Notes under the pieces: generated by a model
The model's database searches: none
What the model was told of the DNA's origin: nothing
The model's input: only the letters and a program-made list of their open reading frames with translations
Shown: piece after piece, positions 39,042 through 48,642 of the stretch
How the letters are laid out: each line of letters begins with the position of its first letter
Numbering within the stretch: position 1 is the stretch's first letter
Program-made: the position numbers and the translations under genes
NCBI GenBank assembly: GCA_016721185.1
Contig: JADKIP010000006.1
Location: forward strand, 83,497-147,496
DNA: 64,000 nucleotides
Source of the DNA: Candidatus Dechloromonas phosphorivorans
Lineage (GTDB): Bacteria > Pseudomonadota > Gammaproteobacteria > Burkholderiales > Rhodocyclaceae
Reading direction: 5' to 3'

Positions 39042-41519
39042 TTACCCCGCCGGGCAGCGGGCGTGCAGAAAGGCGAAGGCGGCGGCGCTGCTGAGCGGTT
39101 TGCTGAGCAGGAAACCCTGAACCTCGTCACAGCCGTTGCTGCGCAACAGTTCAAGTTGGTCCTCGGTTTCGACACCCTCGGCGATGACGTTCAGGCCTAG
39201 CGAATGGGCCAGGGCGATTGTCCCGAAGGCGATGGCGCGATCATTCAGGTCGGTTTCGATATCCGCGACGAACGAGCGATCAATCTTCAAATGGTCAATC
39301 GGAAACAGCTTGAGATAGGCCAGCGAAGAGTAGCCGGTGCCGAAGTCGTCGATGGCGAGCGAGATGCCCATGCGACCGAGGCGTTGCAGAATTTCGATGG
39401 CCTCCTCCGGATTTTCCATCACCGAGCTCTCGGTCAGCTCAAGCTCCAGGAGCGTTGGCGGAAGATCGGTTTCGGCCAGGACGCCGGCGACCATCTCGCA
39501 AAAGTCGCGGCGACGAAGCTGTCGCGCCGAGACGTTGACCGCGATCCGAATGGGTTTTAGCCCCTTGTCGATCCAGTGTTTCATTTCGCGGCAGGCGTTG
39601 AGCAGGACCCACTCGCCGATCTCGACGATAAGCCCGGATTCTTCGGCGATAGGAATGAAACGGTCCGGCGTGATCATGCCGTTGATCGGGTGGTGCCAAC
39701 GCAGCAGGGCTTCAACGCCTGTTGGTTGCGAAGCATCGGCCAGAAACTGGGGCTGAAAGCAGAGCGCAAGCTCGTTGCGGTTAATGGCATGGCGCAACTT
39801 GTGTTCAATATCAAGGCGGTCGGCTGTCACCCGATTCATCTCGGCCGTGAAAAACTGGTAGTTATTCCGGCCGGCGGCCTTGGCGTGGTACATCGCCACG
39901 TCGGCATTTTTCATCACGGTTTGGCCATCCGGACCATCGTCCGGAAAAATGCTGATGCCAATGGAGGGGCTGGTGTGCAGTTCGTGCCCCTCGGCTTCAA
40001 TGGATGTCGATAGCTTGGCAATGACTTTGCCGGCAACAATGGCGGCATCGGCCGGTGTGACGATGCCTGGCAGGATGATCACGAATTCATCGCCGCCCAG
40101 TCGGGCGACAAAGTCTGTCTCGCGGATGACGCTGGAAAGCCGGCAGGCGACTTCGCGCAAGAGTTCATCGCCAACCTGATGCCCCAGTGTGTCATTGATG
40201 ATCTTGAAGCGATCGAGGTCAATGAACATGATGGCAAGGCGCCAATGGTGACGCCGCGCCTCGGGGAGCAACTGGGCAAGGCGCATGGCCAGTGCCATAC
40301 GATTGGGCAGGCCGGTCAATGCGTCGTGCTGCGCAATATGGCGCATGCGGTCTTCCGCCTGTTTGCGCTCGGTAATATCCGCCAGAATCCAGATGTAGTG
40401 GGCCGGCTCTCCGGTGTAAGGATCGTCTACCCGGCTGACACGCAGGCCAGCCGGAATCTCCTCGCCATGTTTTGTGGTGACTTCCAGTTCGCCGCTCCAG
40501 GTGCCACGCAGGCCGACATCCTCCTGGAATGCTTCAGGGCTTTGTCCGTGCGCCAGTTTGATCAGGGCAAACACGGTGTGGCCTAAGAGCTCGAAGGGTT
40601 CGTAGCCGGTCATCAGTGTCGTGGCCGGGTTGATCGACAGAATGCGGTGCGCCTCGTCGGTGAAGATGATGCCGGCCGGCGAATGGCTGTAGACCTTCTG
40701 GGCCAGTTGCTCGCGCTCGGCGCTGGCGCGGCGCTCGCTGACATCCGTGTAAATGGTCACGAAGCCGCCATCGGCCAGCGGTGCACCACGAATATCAAGT
40801 GTTTTGCCGTTCGGGCGGGTCCGCTCGAAATGGTGAGGTGCCGGACTTTGGGCGCGCACCATCATGGCCGCAACGATAGCCTCCGGCTCGCCTGGCCCGT
40901 ATTCGCCGCGTTCGGCATTGAAACGGAAAATTGCTTCGAGGGTGACCGGTCCCGCCTCAATCAGCGAGGGCGGAAAATCCAGTAATCGGAGCAGTTCCTG
41001 ATTGTGCAGTACCAGATTTTTATCCCGGTCGAACAGGCTGATGGCGCTCGGGATGCTCTCGATCACGGTTTGCAGCAAATCGTGCTGGGCGCGCAAAGCA
41101 TCTTCGGTTTTCTTTTGCTCGGTAATGTCCGTGTAAGTGGTGATGAAGCCGGACAGTTGCCCGTCAATAAACAGGGGCTCGCCTTGAATGAGGTGGGTTC
41201 GGCCGCTGGGCTGGGTGCGCTCGACGTGATGCGCCTTGAATTCAAGCGCCAGCGCCGTGATGCGGGAGACGTGGTCTTCGACCTTCCCCGGCCCGTATTC
41301 GCCGCGAGTGGCCGGAATGCGGATCAGGTCAGAAAAGTGAACGCCGTCGTAAACCGCACTGGCGGGCAGGTTTAAAACTTCGAGGAAGCCGGCATTCCAG
41401 ACGCGTAGACGAAGGTGTTCGTCAAAAACACTGATCCCCTGCGGCATGTTCGACATGATGGCTTGCAGGTAGGCGTGTTTGTGTCTGGATTCAGTAGTGT
41501 TCGATGACGAGTTATTCAA
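39042..41519 (-). CDS. Triple-PAS GGDEF-EAL cyclic-di-GMP protein
   Basis: An 825-residue protein with no membrane helix. Two PAS domains with the same pattern ([20 protein letters not shown] and [20 protein letters not shown], each followed by a RGEYGPG motif) are followed by a third PAS at about 265-390. GGDEF domain: intact LGGDEF, with RETD five residues before it fitting an inhibitory I-site. EAL domain: [11 protein letters not shown] and [14 protein letters not shown] are intact. Both synthesis and breakdown of c-di-GMP are therefore possible. The first two PAS domains are of the PAS_7-like type seen with redox or small-ligand sensing. Confidence 0.92.
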   Translation of the reverse strand: MNNSSSNTTESRHKHAYLQAIMSNMPQGISVFDEHLRLRVWNAGFLEVLNLPASAVYDGVHFSDLIRIPATRGEYGPGKVEDHVSRITALALEFKAHHVERTQPSGRTHLIQGEPLFIDGQLSGFITTYTDITEQKKTEDALRAQHDLLQTVIESIPSAISLFDRDKNLVLHNQELLRLLDFPPSLIEAGPVTLEAIFRFNAERGEYGPGEPEAIVAAMMVRAQSPAPHHFERTRPNGKTLDIRGAPLADGGFVTIYTDVSERRASAEREQLAQKVYSHSPAGIIFTDEAHRILSINPATTLMTGYEPFELLGHTVFALIKLAHGQSPEAFQEDVGLRGTWSGELEVTTKHGEEIPAGLRVSRVDDPYTGEPAHYIWILADITERKQAEDRMRHIAQHDALTGLPNRMALAMRLAQLLPEARRHHWRLAIMFIDLDRFKIINDTLGHQVGDELLREVACRLSSVIRETDFVARLGGDEFVIILPGIVTPADAAIVAGKVIAKLSTSIEAEGHELHTSPSIGISIFPDDGPDGQTVMKNADVAMYHAKAAGRNNYQFFTAEMNRVTADRLDIEHKLRHAINRNELALCFQPQFLADASQPTGVEALLRWHHPINGMITPDRFIPIAEESGLIVEIGEWVLLNACREMKHWIDKGLKPIRIAVNVSARQLRRRDFCEMVAGVLAETDLPPTLLELELTESSVMENPEEAIEILQRLGRMGISLAIDDFGTGYSSLAYLKLFPIDHLKIDRSFVADIETDLNDRAIAFGTIALAHSLGLNVIAEGVETEDQLELLRSNGCDEVQGFLLSKPLSSAAAFAFLHARCPAG

Positions 41520-41647
41520 TGGGGCTAGCGCCTTGTGAATTAATTTGGCGATGCTTCAAATGATAGCGTATGCGCCGTCTGCTTCGGCCCCCGGCAATCA
41601 ATGTACTTGTCGGTTGGCGGCGGGAAAACGTTCCTAAAAGGCCTTCC

Positions 41648-42204
41648 CTATGAAGCCTTCCATTTGATCGAGCAGCCGATCGAGGCAATCTGTTCGCCTG
41701 GGCCGCGACCGCTGGCGGAAATCTGTCGCATGGCCTCAAAAAGCTCACGCCGAGCGTCTGGCGGGGCCGGGTTGCGCCCGGATGCATCGAGGCGGCCACG
41801 ATATTGCAGTTCAAGTTGGGCGTTATAACCAAAGAAGTCCGGGGTGCAGACCGCTCCGTAAGCCTGAGCAACTTCCTGGCTCTCATCAATCAGGTAAGGA
41901 AAGGGAAAATTGAGGCTGCCGCCCATTGCTGCATGCTTTTTGGCGAATCTTCCGGGTTGACCGTAGCATCGTTGCTCATGATCGCCACGCTGCCGATACC
42001 CAGGGTGGACAACTCGCGGCAGTCCCGTATCAGGCGGTCGATGATGGCTTTGACGAAGGGGCAGTGATTGCAGATGAACATGACCAGCAATCCGTTCGGG
42101 CCGCGGCAACTGGCCAGCGTGTGGCGCTTGCCGTCAATGCCGGGAAGGTCGAAATCGACGGCGGGCTGGCCAAAATCACAGACTGGTGGGTTGAGGGCAA
42201 CCAT
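41648..42204 (-). CDS. Thioredoxin-family / peroxiredoxin-like protein (one frameshift)
   Basis: Starts MVALNPPVCDFGQPAVDFDL with GGAGGG seven bases before the ATG at 42204. The redox motif CNHCPF lies in MFICNHCPFVKAI. The frame breaks at about 41925; the next frame continues FPFPYLIDESQEVAQAYGAV, CTPDFFGYNAQLELQYRGRL and ends SIGCSIKWKAS, exactly as expected for this roughly 185-residue family. Only one indel is needed to restore it. Cytosolic thiol oxidoreductase, substrate unknown. It is divergent from rsmE. Confidence 0.85.
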
Positions 42205-42245
42205 GTTTTTTCCCTCCAAAAGGCAATTCGCCGATAATAGCACCG

Positions 42246-42979
42246 ATGAATCTGCCTCGTTTTTACTGCCGTGAAGCGCTCTCGCCGGGGGCGCATATCG
42301 ACCTTCCCGAACCCGTGGCGCGCCATGCGGTGCGGGTGTTACGCCTGCCGCCAGGCGCCTCGATGATTTTGTTCGATGGCCGTGGCGGCGAGTATGAAGC
42401 GCACATTGAACGGATCGAGAAAACCCGGGTTGTGGTGGTTTTAGGCGCCTGGCGTGAGCTTGAACGAGAATCGAAGCTGGTCGTGACACTGATCCAGGCC
42501 GTACAGGCTGGCGAGAAGATGGATTTCACCATCCAGAAAGCGGTTGAGTTGGGGTGACTGACATTGTTCCGGTCGACAGCCGCCGTAGCGTCATCCGGCT
42601 GACGGGTGAGCGGGCCGCCAAGCGCGTCGCCCACTGGCAGGGTGTGGCGGCTTCAGCCTGCGAACAGTGCGGGCGCAATCAAGTGCCTCTGGTTGCTCCG
42701 CTGGAAAAACTGGAGCATTGGCTGGCGAGGCCGGCCCGTCCCGGCTTGCGCCTGATGTTAGCGCCGGGTGCCGAGTATTCGCTGGCCGATTTGCCGCCGG
42801 TCAAGGATGTGCAACTGTTGATCGGTGCCGAGGGCGGGCTCGATCCGCAGGAAATGCTGGCGGCGGAGCAGGCCGGCTTTCAGGCCGTGCGCCTGGGGCC
42901 GCGTGTTTTGCGTACGGAGACCGCCGGGTTGGCAGCTTTGGCTGCCTTGCAGGCACTTTGGGGTGATTTCAGGGGGTAA
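42246..42979 (+). CDS. rsmE: 16S rRNA (uracil1498-N3)-methyltransferase (one frameshift)
   Basis: SPOUT methyltransferase acting on 16S rRNA m3U1498. The N-terminal PUA-like domain (LPRFYCREALSPGAHIDLPE) and SPOUT domain (LLIGAEGGLDPQEMLAAEQA, LRTETAGLAALAAL) are both present but in different frames. The switch is at 42551-42554, where a run of four G needs one more G to read KAVELGVTDIVPVDS. A missing base in a homopolymer points to sequencing error. The stop lies two bases before the pap ATG. Confidence 0.92.
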
Positions 42980-42981
42980 TC

Positions 42982-44490
42982 ATGTTTGAGTCAGCAGAGC
43001 TTGGCCACAAGATTGACAAGGAAACCTTCAAGAAAGAGGTGCCGAAGTTGCGCGCCGCCTTGCTTGATGCGCAGTACGAGATGCTGGAGAAAAAGGAGTT
43101 CCCGGTCGTCATCCTGATTAGTGGGGTCGACGGTAGCGGCAAGGGCGAAACGATCAATCTGCTCTATTCGTGGATGGATCCCCGGCATATTTCGACGCTG
43201 GCTTTTGCGGCGCCCAGCGATGAGGAGCGTTCGCGTCCTTATATGTGGCGATATTGGCGCGCCCTGCCGCCGCAAGGGAAGGTCGGCATTTTTGCCGGAT
43301 CCTGGTATTCGCAGCCGATTACCGACCGGATTACCGGAAATATGCGCCGCTCCGAAATGGACGAGCGCCTGGATGACATCAATCGTTTCGAGGCCATGCT
43401 GGTCAATGAAGGCGCGCTGGTCCTCAAATTCTGGTTCCATCTTTCCAAGGATGGTCAGAAGCAACGGCTGAAAGCGCTGGAGAAAAATCCGCATACCGCC
43501 TGGCGGGTGACCAAGGAAAGCTACGATCGCCTGAAAACCTACGGTAAGTTGCAGGAGGTGGCGGGGCATGTCTTGCGCGTGACCAATACGGCGCACGCAC
43601 CGTGGATTATTGTTGAAGGGACGGATGATGAATACCGCTCCCTGACGGTCGGTCGCATCGTGCTCGACGCAATTCAGCGCCGCCTGCAACAAAAGGCGCG
43701 TCAACAGGTGCCCGTGGCGCCACCGATTGTGCATACGATCGACCAGAAAAATGTGCTCAGCGAACTGAATTTGACGCAGACGCTGGCCAAGAAGGATTAC
43801 GAGCGCGATCTGGCTAAGTATCAGGCGCGGCTCTCCGAACTGGTTCGCGATCCACGGTTTGTCGGCAAGCGTTCGCTGGTGTTGGTCTTTGAAGGTTCGG
43901 ATGCCGCCGGCAAGGGCGGCGCCATTCGGCGGGTCGGGGCGGCGATGGATGCCCGGCAGTATCAGATCATTCCGATTGCTGCGCCGACCGAAGAGGAGCG
44001 CGCGCAGCCCTACCTCTGGCGTTTCTGGCGGCACTTGCCGCGCACCGGGCGGGCGGCGATTTTTGACCGCTCCTGGTATGGCCGGGTGCTGGTCGAGCGC
44101 GTTGAGGGTTTCTGTACGGAACCTGACTGGTTGCGCGCCTACGCAGAGATTGACGATTTTGAACACCAGATGGTGGAAGCGGGTGCCGTGGTGATCAAAT
44201 TCTGGCTGCAGATCAGCGCCGATGAGCAATTGCGCCGCTTCAAGGAGCGCCAGGATACCGAGTTCAAGCGCTTCAAAATTACCGACGAGGACTGGCGCAA
44301 TCGCGAAAAATGGGATGACTACGTTTCTGCGGTTTGTGACATGGTTGACCGTACCTCGACCGGTTTGGCCCCTTGGACCCTGGTTGAAGCCAACGACAAG
44401 AATTTTGCCCGGGTGAAGGTGTTGAGAACGGTTTGTGAGCGCCTGGAAAGCGCGTTGAAAGACGAAGACGGAAAATACGGCGACAAATGA
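42982..44490 (+). CDS. pap: Polyphosphate:AMP phosphotransferase (two-domain PPK2)
   Basis: A 502-residue protein with two PPK2 domains that makes ADP from AMP using polyphosphate. Domain 1: GVDGSGKGETINLL, RPYMWRYWRALPPQGKVGIF and FAGSWYS. Domain 2: GSDAAGKGGAIRRV, QPYLWRFWRHLPRTG and FDRSWYGRVL, ending with the EF-rich lid. Domain 2 keeps the canonical Walker A and FDRSWYGR; domain 1 has FAGSWY instead, so it is probably the non-catalytic half, as known for this class. GGGGG precedes the ATG. This fits a polyphosphate-using organism. The stop overlaps argA by four bases. Confidence 0.95.
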   Translation: MFESAELGHKIDKETFKKEVPKLRAALLDAQYEMLEKKEFPVVILISGVDGSGKGETINLLYSWMDPRHISTLAFAAPSDEERSRPYMWRYWRALPPQGKVGIFAGSWYSQPITDRITGNMRRSEMDERLDDINRFEAMLVNEGALVLKFWFHLSKDGQKQRLKALEKNPHTAWRVTKESYDRLKTYGKLQEVAGHVLRVTNTAHAPWIIVEGTDDEYRSLTVGRIVLDAIQRRLQQKARQQVPVAPPIVHTIDQKNVLSELNLTQTLAKKDYERDLAKYQARLSELVRDPRFVGKRSLVLVFEGSDAAGKGGAIRRVGAAMDARQYQIIPIAAPTEEERAQPYLWRFWRHLPRTGRAAIFDRSWYGRVLVERVEGFCTEPDWLRAYAEIDDFEHQMVEAGAVVIKFWLQISADEQLRRFKERQDTEFKRFKITDEDWRNREKWDDYVSAVCDMVDRTSTGLAPWTLVEANDKNFARVKVLRTVCERLESALKDEDGKYGDK

Positions 44491-45806
44491 GCGATACCCC
44501 TTACGACGAGCACTTCGTTTCCTGGTTCCGGGCGGTAACGCCCTACATCAACGCCTTTCGCGGCAAGACGTTTGTTATTGCCTTCGGCGGCAAGGCGGTG
44601 GCCAGCGAGTTTGCCAAGACGCTGGCCTATGACGTGAATTTGCTGGTCAGCCTGGGTATACGGCTGGTGCTGGTGCACGGCGCGCGGCCGCAGATCGAGG
44701 AGGAGTTGCGCGAAAAGAACCTGGAGTCGATCTACCACCGCGGTTACCGTGTGACCAACGCCGAAGCGCTGGATTGCGTGCTTGATGCGGTCGGCAGCGT
44801 TTATCTCGAAATCGAAGCCATGTTGTCGCAGGGTTTGCCCAATACGCCGATGGCGAACAGCCGGATTCGCGTTATCGGCGGCAACTTTATTACGGGGCAG
44901 CCAATTGGCGTGCTCGACGGCATCGACATGCAGTACGCCGGCAAGGTGCGCAAGGTCGATAGCGAAGGCATCAATGCCCAGTTGGGTCTGGGCAACATCG
45001 TGCTGCTCAATTGCGAAGGGCCGTCACCGACCGGCGAGATTTTCAACCTGCAAATGGAAGAGGCGGCAGAGGCCGTCGCTGCCGGCATCCGGGCTGACAA
45101 GCTGGTTTATTTGACCGACAGCCGTGGCGTTACGGATGAGGCAGGTGAGTTGCTTGATGCGATGACGGCTGATGAGGTTGAAGAAATGCTCAAGGGGGCA
45201 GAGTGGCTGTCGAGCGATATCCGCCGCTATCTGCCTTGTTCGGTGAGGGCGAGCCGGGCTGGCGTCGGCCGCGTGCATCTGATTGGTTTTGAACAGGATG
45301 GCGCGCTGCTGCGCGAGCTATTTACGCACGATGGCGTCGGTACGGTCGTGACCCGGGAGTCGCTGGAAAATATCCGCGAAGCCAAGCCGGACGATATTGC
45401 AGCGCTGATCGCCCTGATCGAACCGATGGAGCAGGAGGGGATTCTGGTGCATCGGCCGCGCGAACTGCTGGAGCGAGAGGTCGAACACTTCTCGATCATG
45501 TTGCACGACGGGATCATTGTGGGCTGCGCCGCGCTTTATCCGCATTCGGAGGAGGAGGCAGAACTCGCCTGTCTGGCCGTTAGCCAGGAGCATCGTGAAT
45601 GGGGCTATGGCGAGCAGTTGATGAAGCGTATTGAGCGACGCGCCCGCAAGATGGGGGTGAAACGCCTCTGTGTTTTAACCACGCGGACCGAGCACTGGTT
45701 TGTCGAGCGCGGCTTCAAACTGGGTACGGTCGACGATCTGCCGGCTAAAAAACGCGATATGTACAACTATCAGCGGCGTTCAAAGGTGTTGTTCAAAACG
45801 CTTTGA
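44487..45806 (+). CDS. argA: N-acetylglutamate synthase
   Basis: First step of arginine biosynthesis. The 439-residue protein has an amino-acid-kinase-like domain (FVIAFGGKAVASEFA, IRLVLVHGARPQIEEEL) and a C-terminal GNAT domain from about 290 (ACLAVSQEHREWGYGEQLMK, acetyl-CoA pyrophosphate loop). This is the E. coli ArgA architecture and length. The ATG overlaps the pap stop (ATGA). The frame is intact, and is the last gene before the error-dense zone. Confidence 0.96.
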   Translation: MSDTPYDEHFVSWFRAVTPYINAFRGKTFVIAFGGKAVASEFAKTLAYDVNLLVSLGIRLVLVHGARPQIEEELREKNLESIYHRGYRVTNAEALDCVLDAVGSVYLEIEAMLSQGLPNTPMANSRIRVIGGNFITGQPIGVLDGIDMQYAGKVRKVDSEGINAQLGLGNIVLLNCEGPSPTGEIFNLQMEEAAEAVAAGIRADKLVYLTDSRGVTDEAGELLDAMTADEVEEMLKGAEWLSSDIRRYLPCSVRASRAGVGRVHLIGFEQDGALLRELFTHDGVGTVVTRESLENIREAKPDDIAALIALIEPMEQEGILVHRPRELLEREVEHFSIMLHDGIIVGCAALYPHSEEEAELACLAVSQEHREWGYGEQLMKRIERRARKMGVKRLCVLTTRTEHWFVERGFKLGTVDDLPAKKRDMYNYQRRSKVLFKTL

Positions 45807-45820
45807 GTCACAGTCGTTAA

Positions 45821-45857
45821 GGAGAGAGAGCAAGCGATTACTCGCTCCTCTCTCCAT
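45821..45857. terminator. Imperfect hairpin between convergent argA and ahpF
   Basis: GGAGAGAG faces CTCTCTCC across about 20 bases containing a second imperfect pairing. There is no strong T-run. Position between convergent stops suggests a two-way terminator, with modest support. Confidence 0.4.
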
Positions 45858-45860
45858 TGA

Positions 45861-47409
45861 TCAGGCCGGTGCCGAGCTGCAGATCAGGTGATCGAAAGCG
45901 CTCAACGAAACCTTTGCGCCTTCACCCATGGCGATGATGATCTGCTTGAAGGGCACGGTAGTACAGTCACCGGCAGCAAACACGCCGGGAACCGAGGTTT
46001 GACCCCTGGCGTCGACTTCGATTTCACCCCGGTTTGACAGGTTGACCGTAGAGCTTTCAGCCAGTCGGTGTTCAGCAACAGGCCGATTTGAACAAAAATC
46101 CCGTCCGAGATCGATCCGCTTCGCTTCATCGGTGTTGCGATCCTTGTAGAGCAAGCCATTTACCTTGTTGCCGTCGCCGGTGACCTCGGTACTCAGTGCT
46201 TTGGTGATGACCGTCACGTTGGGCAGACTGAACAGCTTTTCTGCAACACCGCATCGGCGTAACTGGCCGTCGAATTCCAGCAAGGTGACATGGCCGACGA
46301 TGCCGGCAAGGTCAATCGCCGCTTCGACGCCCGAATTGCCGCCGCCAATGACGGCAACGCGCTTGCCCATGAACAGCGGACCATCACAGTGCGGGCAATA
46401 AGCCACACCCTTGCCACGGTATTCCTGTTCGCCCGGCACGTTCATCTCACGCCAGCGAGCGCCAGTTGAAATAATGACCGACTTGCTCTTCAGCGAAGCC
46501 CCGTTTTCGAGCTTGATTTCGATCAGTTCGCCCGGAATCAGTTGGATTGCGCGCTGCAGATTCATGATGTCGACTTCGTACTCGCGGACGTGTTGTTCCA
46601 ATGCCATCGCCAGTTTCGGGCCATCTGTTTCTTTTACCGAAATAAAGTTTTCGATCGCCAGCGTATCAATACCTGCCCGCCAAAGTGCTCTGCCACGACG
46701 CCGGTGCGGATACCCTTGCGGGCCGCGTAAATGGCTGCCGATGCGCCAGCCGGGCCACCGCCTACAATCAGTACATCGTAGGGGCCTTGGCGTTGAGTCT
46801 TTCGGCATCGCGCGCCGCCGAGCCGGTGTCCAGTTTGGCAATAATTTCTTCAATGCTCATCCGGCCCTGACCGAACTCCTTGCCGTTAAGGAATACCGTC
46901 GGCACCGCCATGATCTTGCGGATATTGACCTCGTCCTGAAACAGTGCGCCATCAATCATCGTGTGGCTGATGCCCGGATTAATCACCGCCATCAGATTCA
47001 GAGCTTGCACAACATCCGGGCAGTTATGGCAGGAAAGTGAAATAAAGGTTTCAAAATGGAAGGTACCAGGAAGATTCCTGATTTGTTCAATGATCTCGGC
47101 TTCCACCTTGGGCGGATGGCCGCCTGTCTGCAACAGCGCAGGACTAAAGAGGTAAATTCATGCCCCATCGGGATGCCGGCAAAGCGGATCCGGGCCGTTT
47201 CTCCGGGCTGGGCGATGGCGAATGACGGGCGCAGCGCGGACTCACCGTTTCAAGCAGGCTGACCTTGTCGGAAAGCTCGGTGATGTCCTTCAGCAGGCCA
47301 AGCATTTCCTCAGGTTGGCCGCCCTCATTTAGCGTCGCAATCAGTTCGATCGGGCGCTGAAGTTTTCGAGGTAGCCCTTGAGTTGAGTCTTTATGTTTGT
47401 ATCGAGCAT
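45861..47409 (-). CDS. ahpF: Alkyl hydroperoxide reductase subunit F (several frameshifts)
   Basis: NADH:peroxiredoxin reductase that recycles AhpC. In order: N-terminal thioredoxin-like pair ([33 protein letters not shown] with the CHNC active site), then FAD/NAD domains with PCGY-like [35 protein letters not shown] and the C-terminal [20 protein letters not shown]. These pieces occur in at least three frames. AAGGAGA precedes the ATG at 47409. Indels near 47265, 47135 and 46700-46820, and a garbled stretch near 46090 ([12 protein letters not shown]), look like sequence error. Confidence 0.88.
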
Positions 47410-47482
47410 GCTGTTCTCCTTGTGTTTTTAATTCCACTGGAAAGGGCGGCCCGAAGCCTCCACCTTTGCGCTGGAATCTATG

Positions 47483-47503
47483 CCGCTCCCGGATTGGGAG
47501 CGG
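47483..47503 (-). other. Hairpin between ahpC and ahpF
   Basis: Eight-base stem CCGCTCCC/GGGAGCGG with a five-base loop, without a T-run. It may act as an RNA stabiliser or attenuator that sets ahpC above ahpF; untested. Confidence 0.4.
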
Positions 47504-47524
47504 ATTGACTCTCTGATTTGCTAC

Positions 47525-48085
47525 TTAGATCTTGCCAACCAGATCCAGGAAGGCGTCAGGGTAGCGTCGCCTGGGGTCCATTGGCCGGGCAAACTTCGCC
47601 GGGGTGGGAGGCTACGTATTGAGCGGCTGCACCTTGCGCAGCAGTTCCTTGGCATCACGGCCAATGCCCAGGTCGTGAATTTCTGCAACCTTGATCACGC
47701 CTTCCGGATTGATGACAAAAGTCCCGCGCAATGCCAAGCCTTCTTCTTCAATCATCACGTCGAAGTTGCGGGTGATTGCGCCGGTCGGATCGCCGATCAT
47801 CAGGTAGGTGATTTTCTGGATGGTGTCGAGGTGTCGTGCCATGCCTTGTGGGTGAAGTGCGTGTCCGGTGGACACTGAGTAGCACTCGACGCCCAGTTTC
47901 TGGAATTCAGGATAAACGTCAGCCAGGTCACCGAGTTCGGTCGGGCAGACAAACGTGAAGTCGGCGGGGTAAAAGAAGACGATAGACCACTTGCCTTTCA
48001 GGTCGGCATCGGAAACTGGGATGAACTTGCCATTCAGAAAAGCGGTGGCTTTAAACGGTTTGATTTGGCTGTTGATGATCGACAT
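47525..48085 (-). CDS. ahpC: Alkyl hydroperoxide reductase subunit C (2-Cys peroxiredoxin, frameshifted)
   Basis: Starts MSIINSQIKPFKATAFLNGK with AGGAGA before the ATG. The peroxidatic Cys lies in FTFVCPTEL. Residues after CYSVST are scrambled for about 20 codons and then recover at DTIQKI; the missing THFTHKAWHDTS is found in another frame, so two indels cancel out. Near the C-terminus the frame breaks again, and the resolving-Cys motif ASHPGEVCPA and the final DLVGKI are in other frames. Full-length homology makes this an intact gene with sequence errors. Divergent from nap. Confidence 0.92.
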
Positions 48086-48296
48086 GGTGATTTCTCCTGG
48101 TGGTTAAAAAGTGACAACGAACGAATGTTAGTGGTGAGCCAATAATTTGACCAATTGATCAAGTTAATTGTATTGATAGTTTATGGATATATTAGCTTGC
48201 AATTAAATAGAGTCCACTATTCATTGTTGTAACTAGCTAAAAAGTATTATTTATACAATTCATTAGAACTACTACCAATCTGCAAGCGTCAAGTAG

Positions 48297-48310
48297 TTGA
48301 CGCAAATCAA
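48297..48310 (+). promoter_or_regulatory. FNR-like box upstream of napD
   Basis: TTGACGCAAATCAA matches the FNR/ANR consensus TTGAT-N4-ATCAA except for C at position 5. It lies about 78 bases before the napD start. Class II spacing would put transcription near 48345, but I see no convincing -10. The surrounding 48086-48387 region, shared with the divergent ahpC gene, is visibly A+T-rich. Confidence 0.55.
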
Positions 48311-48387
48311 GTGCAGTCATTTGATGATCAGGAAGACTGCAAACCTTGCTACTGCTCAATGCAGATGCTCTTTGAGGTCTAGGTCGG

Positions 48388-48642
48388 ATGAATATTTCCA
48401 GTGCCATTTGTACATTGCGCCAGCGCGGCTCGAAGAGGCTTGTGCTGCGTTGCTCCAAATGCCGGGTGTGGAGATTCCTGCTCGGACCCCGGAAGGAAGG
48501 TTGTCGTCACGCTAGAGGACGACGATACAAATTTGGCTGCGGACAGTTACGTGGCTTTGCATGGTATTCCCGGTGTTGCATCGGTAGCCATGGTTTATCA
48601 ATACAGCGGCAACGAATCAGACAACGAGGAGGTAAGGCGTGA
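48388..48642 (+). CDS. napD: NapD, chaperone for periplasmic nitrate reductase (frameshifted)
   Basis: NapD binds the Tat signal of NapA and guards its export. The start MNISSAI is followed in other frames by [40 protein letters not shown] and [14 protein letters not shown], the complete family pattern. At least two indels split it. The stop overlaps the napA GTG (GTGA). First gene of napDABC. Confidence 0.85.
   Translation: MNISSAICTLRQRGSKRLVLRCSKCRVWRFLLGPRKEGCRHARGRRYKFGCGQLRGFAWYSRCCIGSHGLSIQRQRIRQRGGKA

Noticed and set aside
42540..42565. Programmed frameshift in rsmE
   Set aside because: The site is a simple G-run with no slippery heptamer or following structure; an indel explains it better.
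42991..44229. 412-codon minus-strand frame opposite pap
   Set aside because: Antisense to two clear PPK2 domains; no ribosome site or domain.
48147..48162. TTGACCAATTGATCAA as a second FNR box
   Set aside because: The half-sites are eight bases apart instead of six, so it does not fit the consensus.
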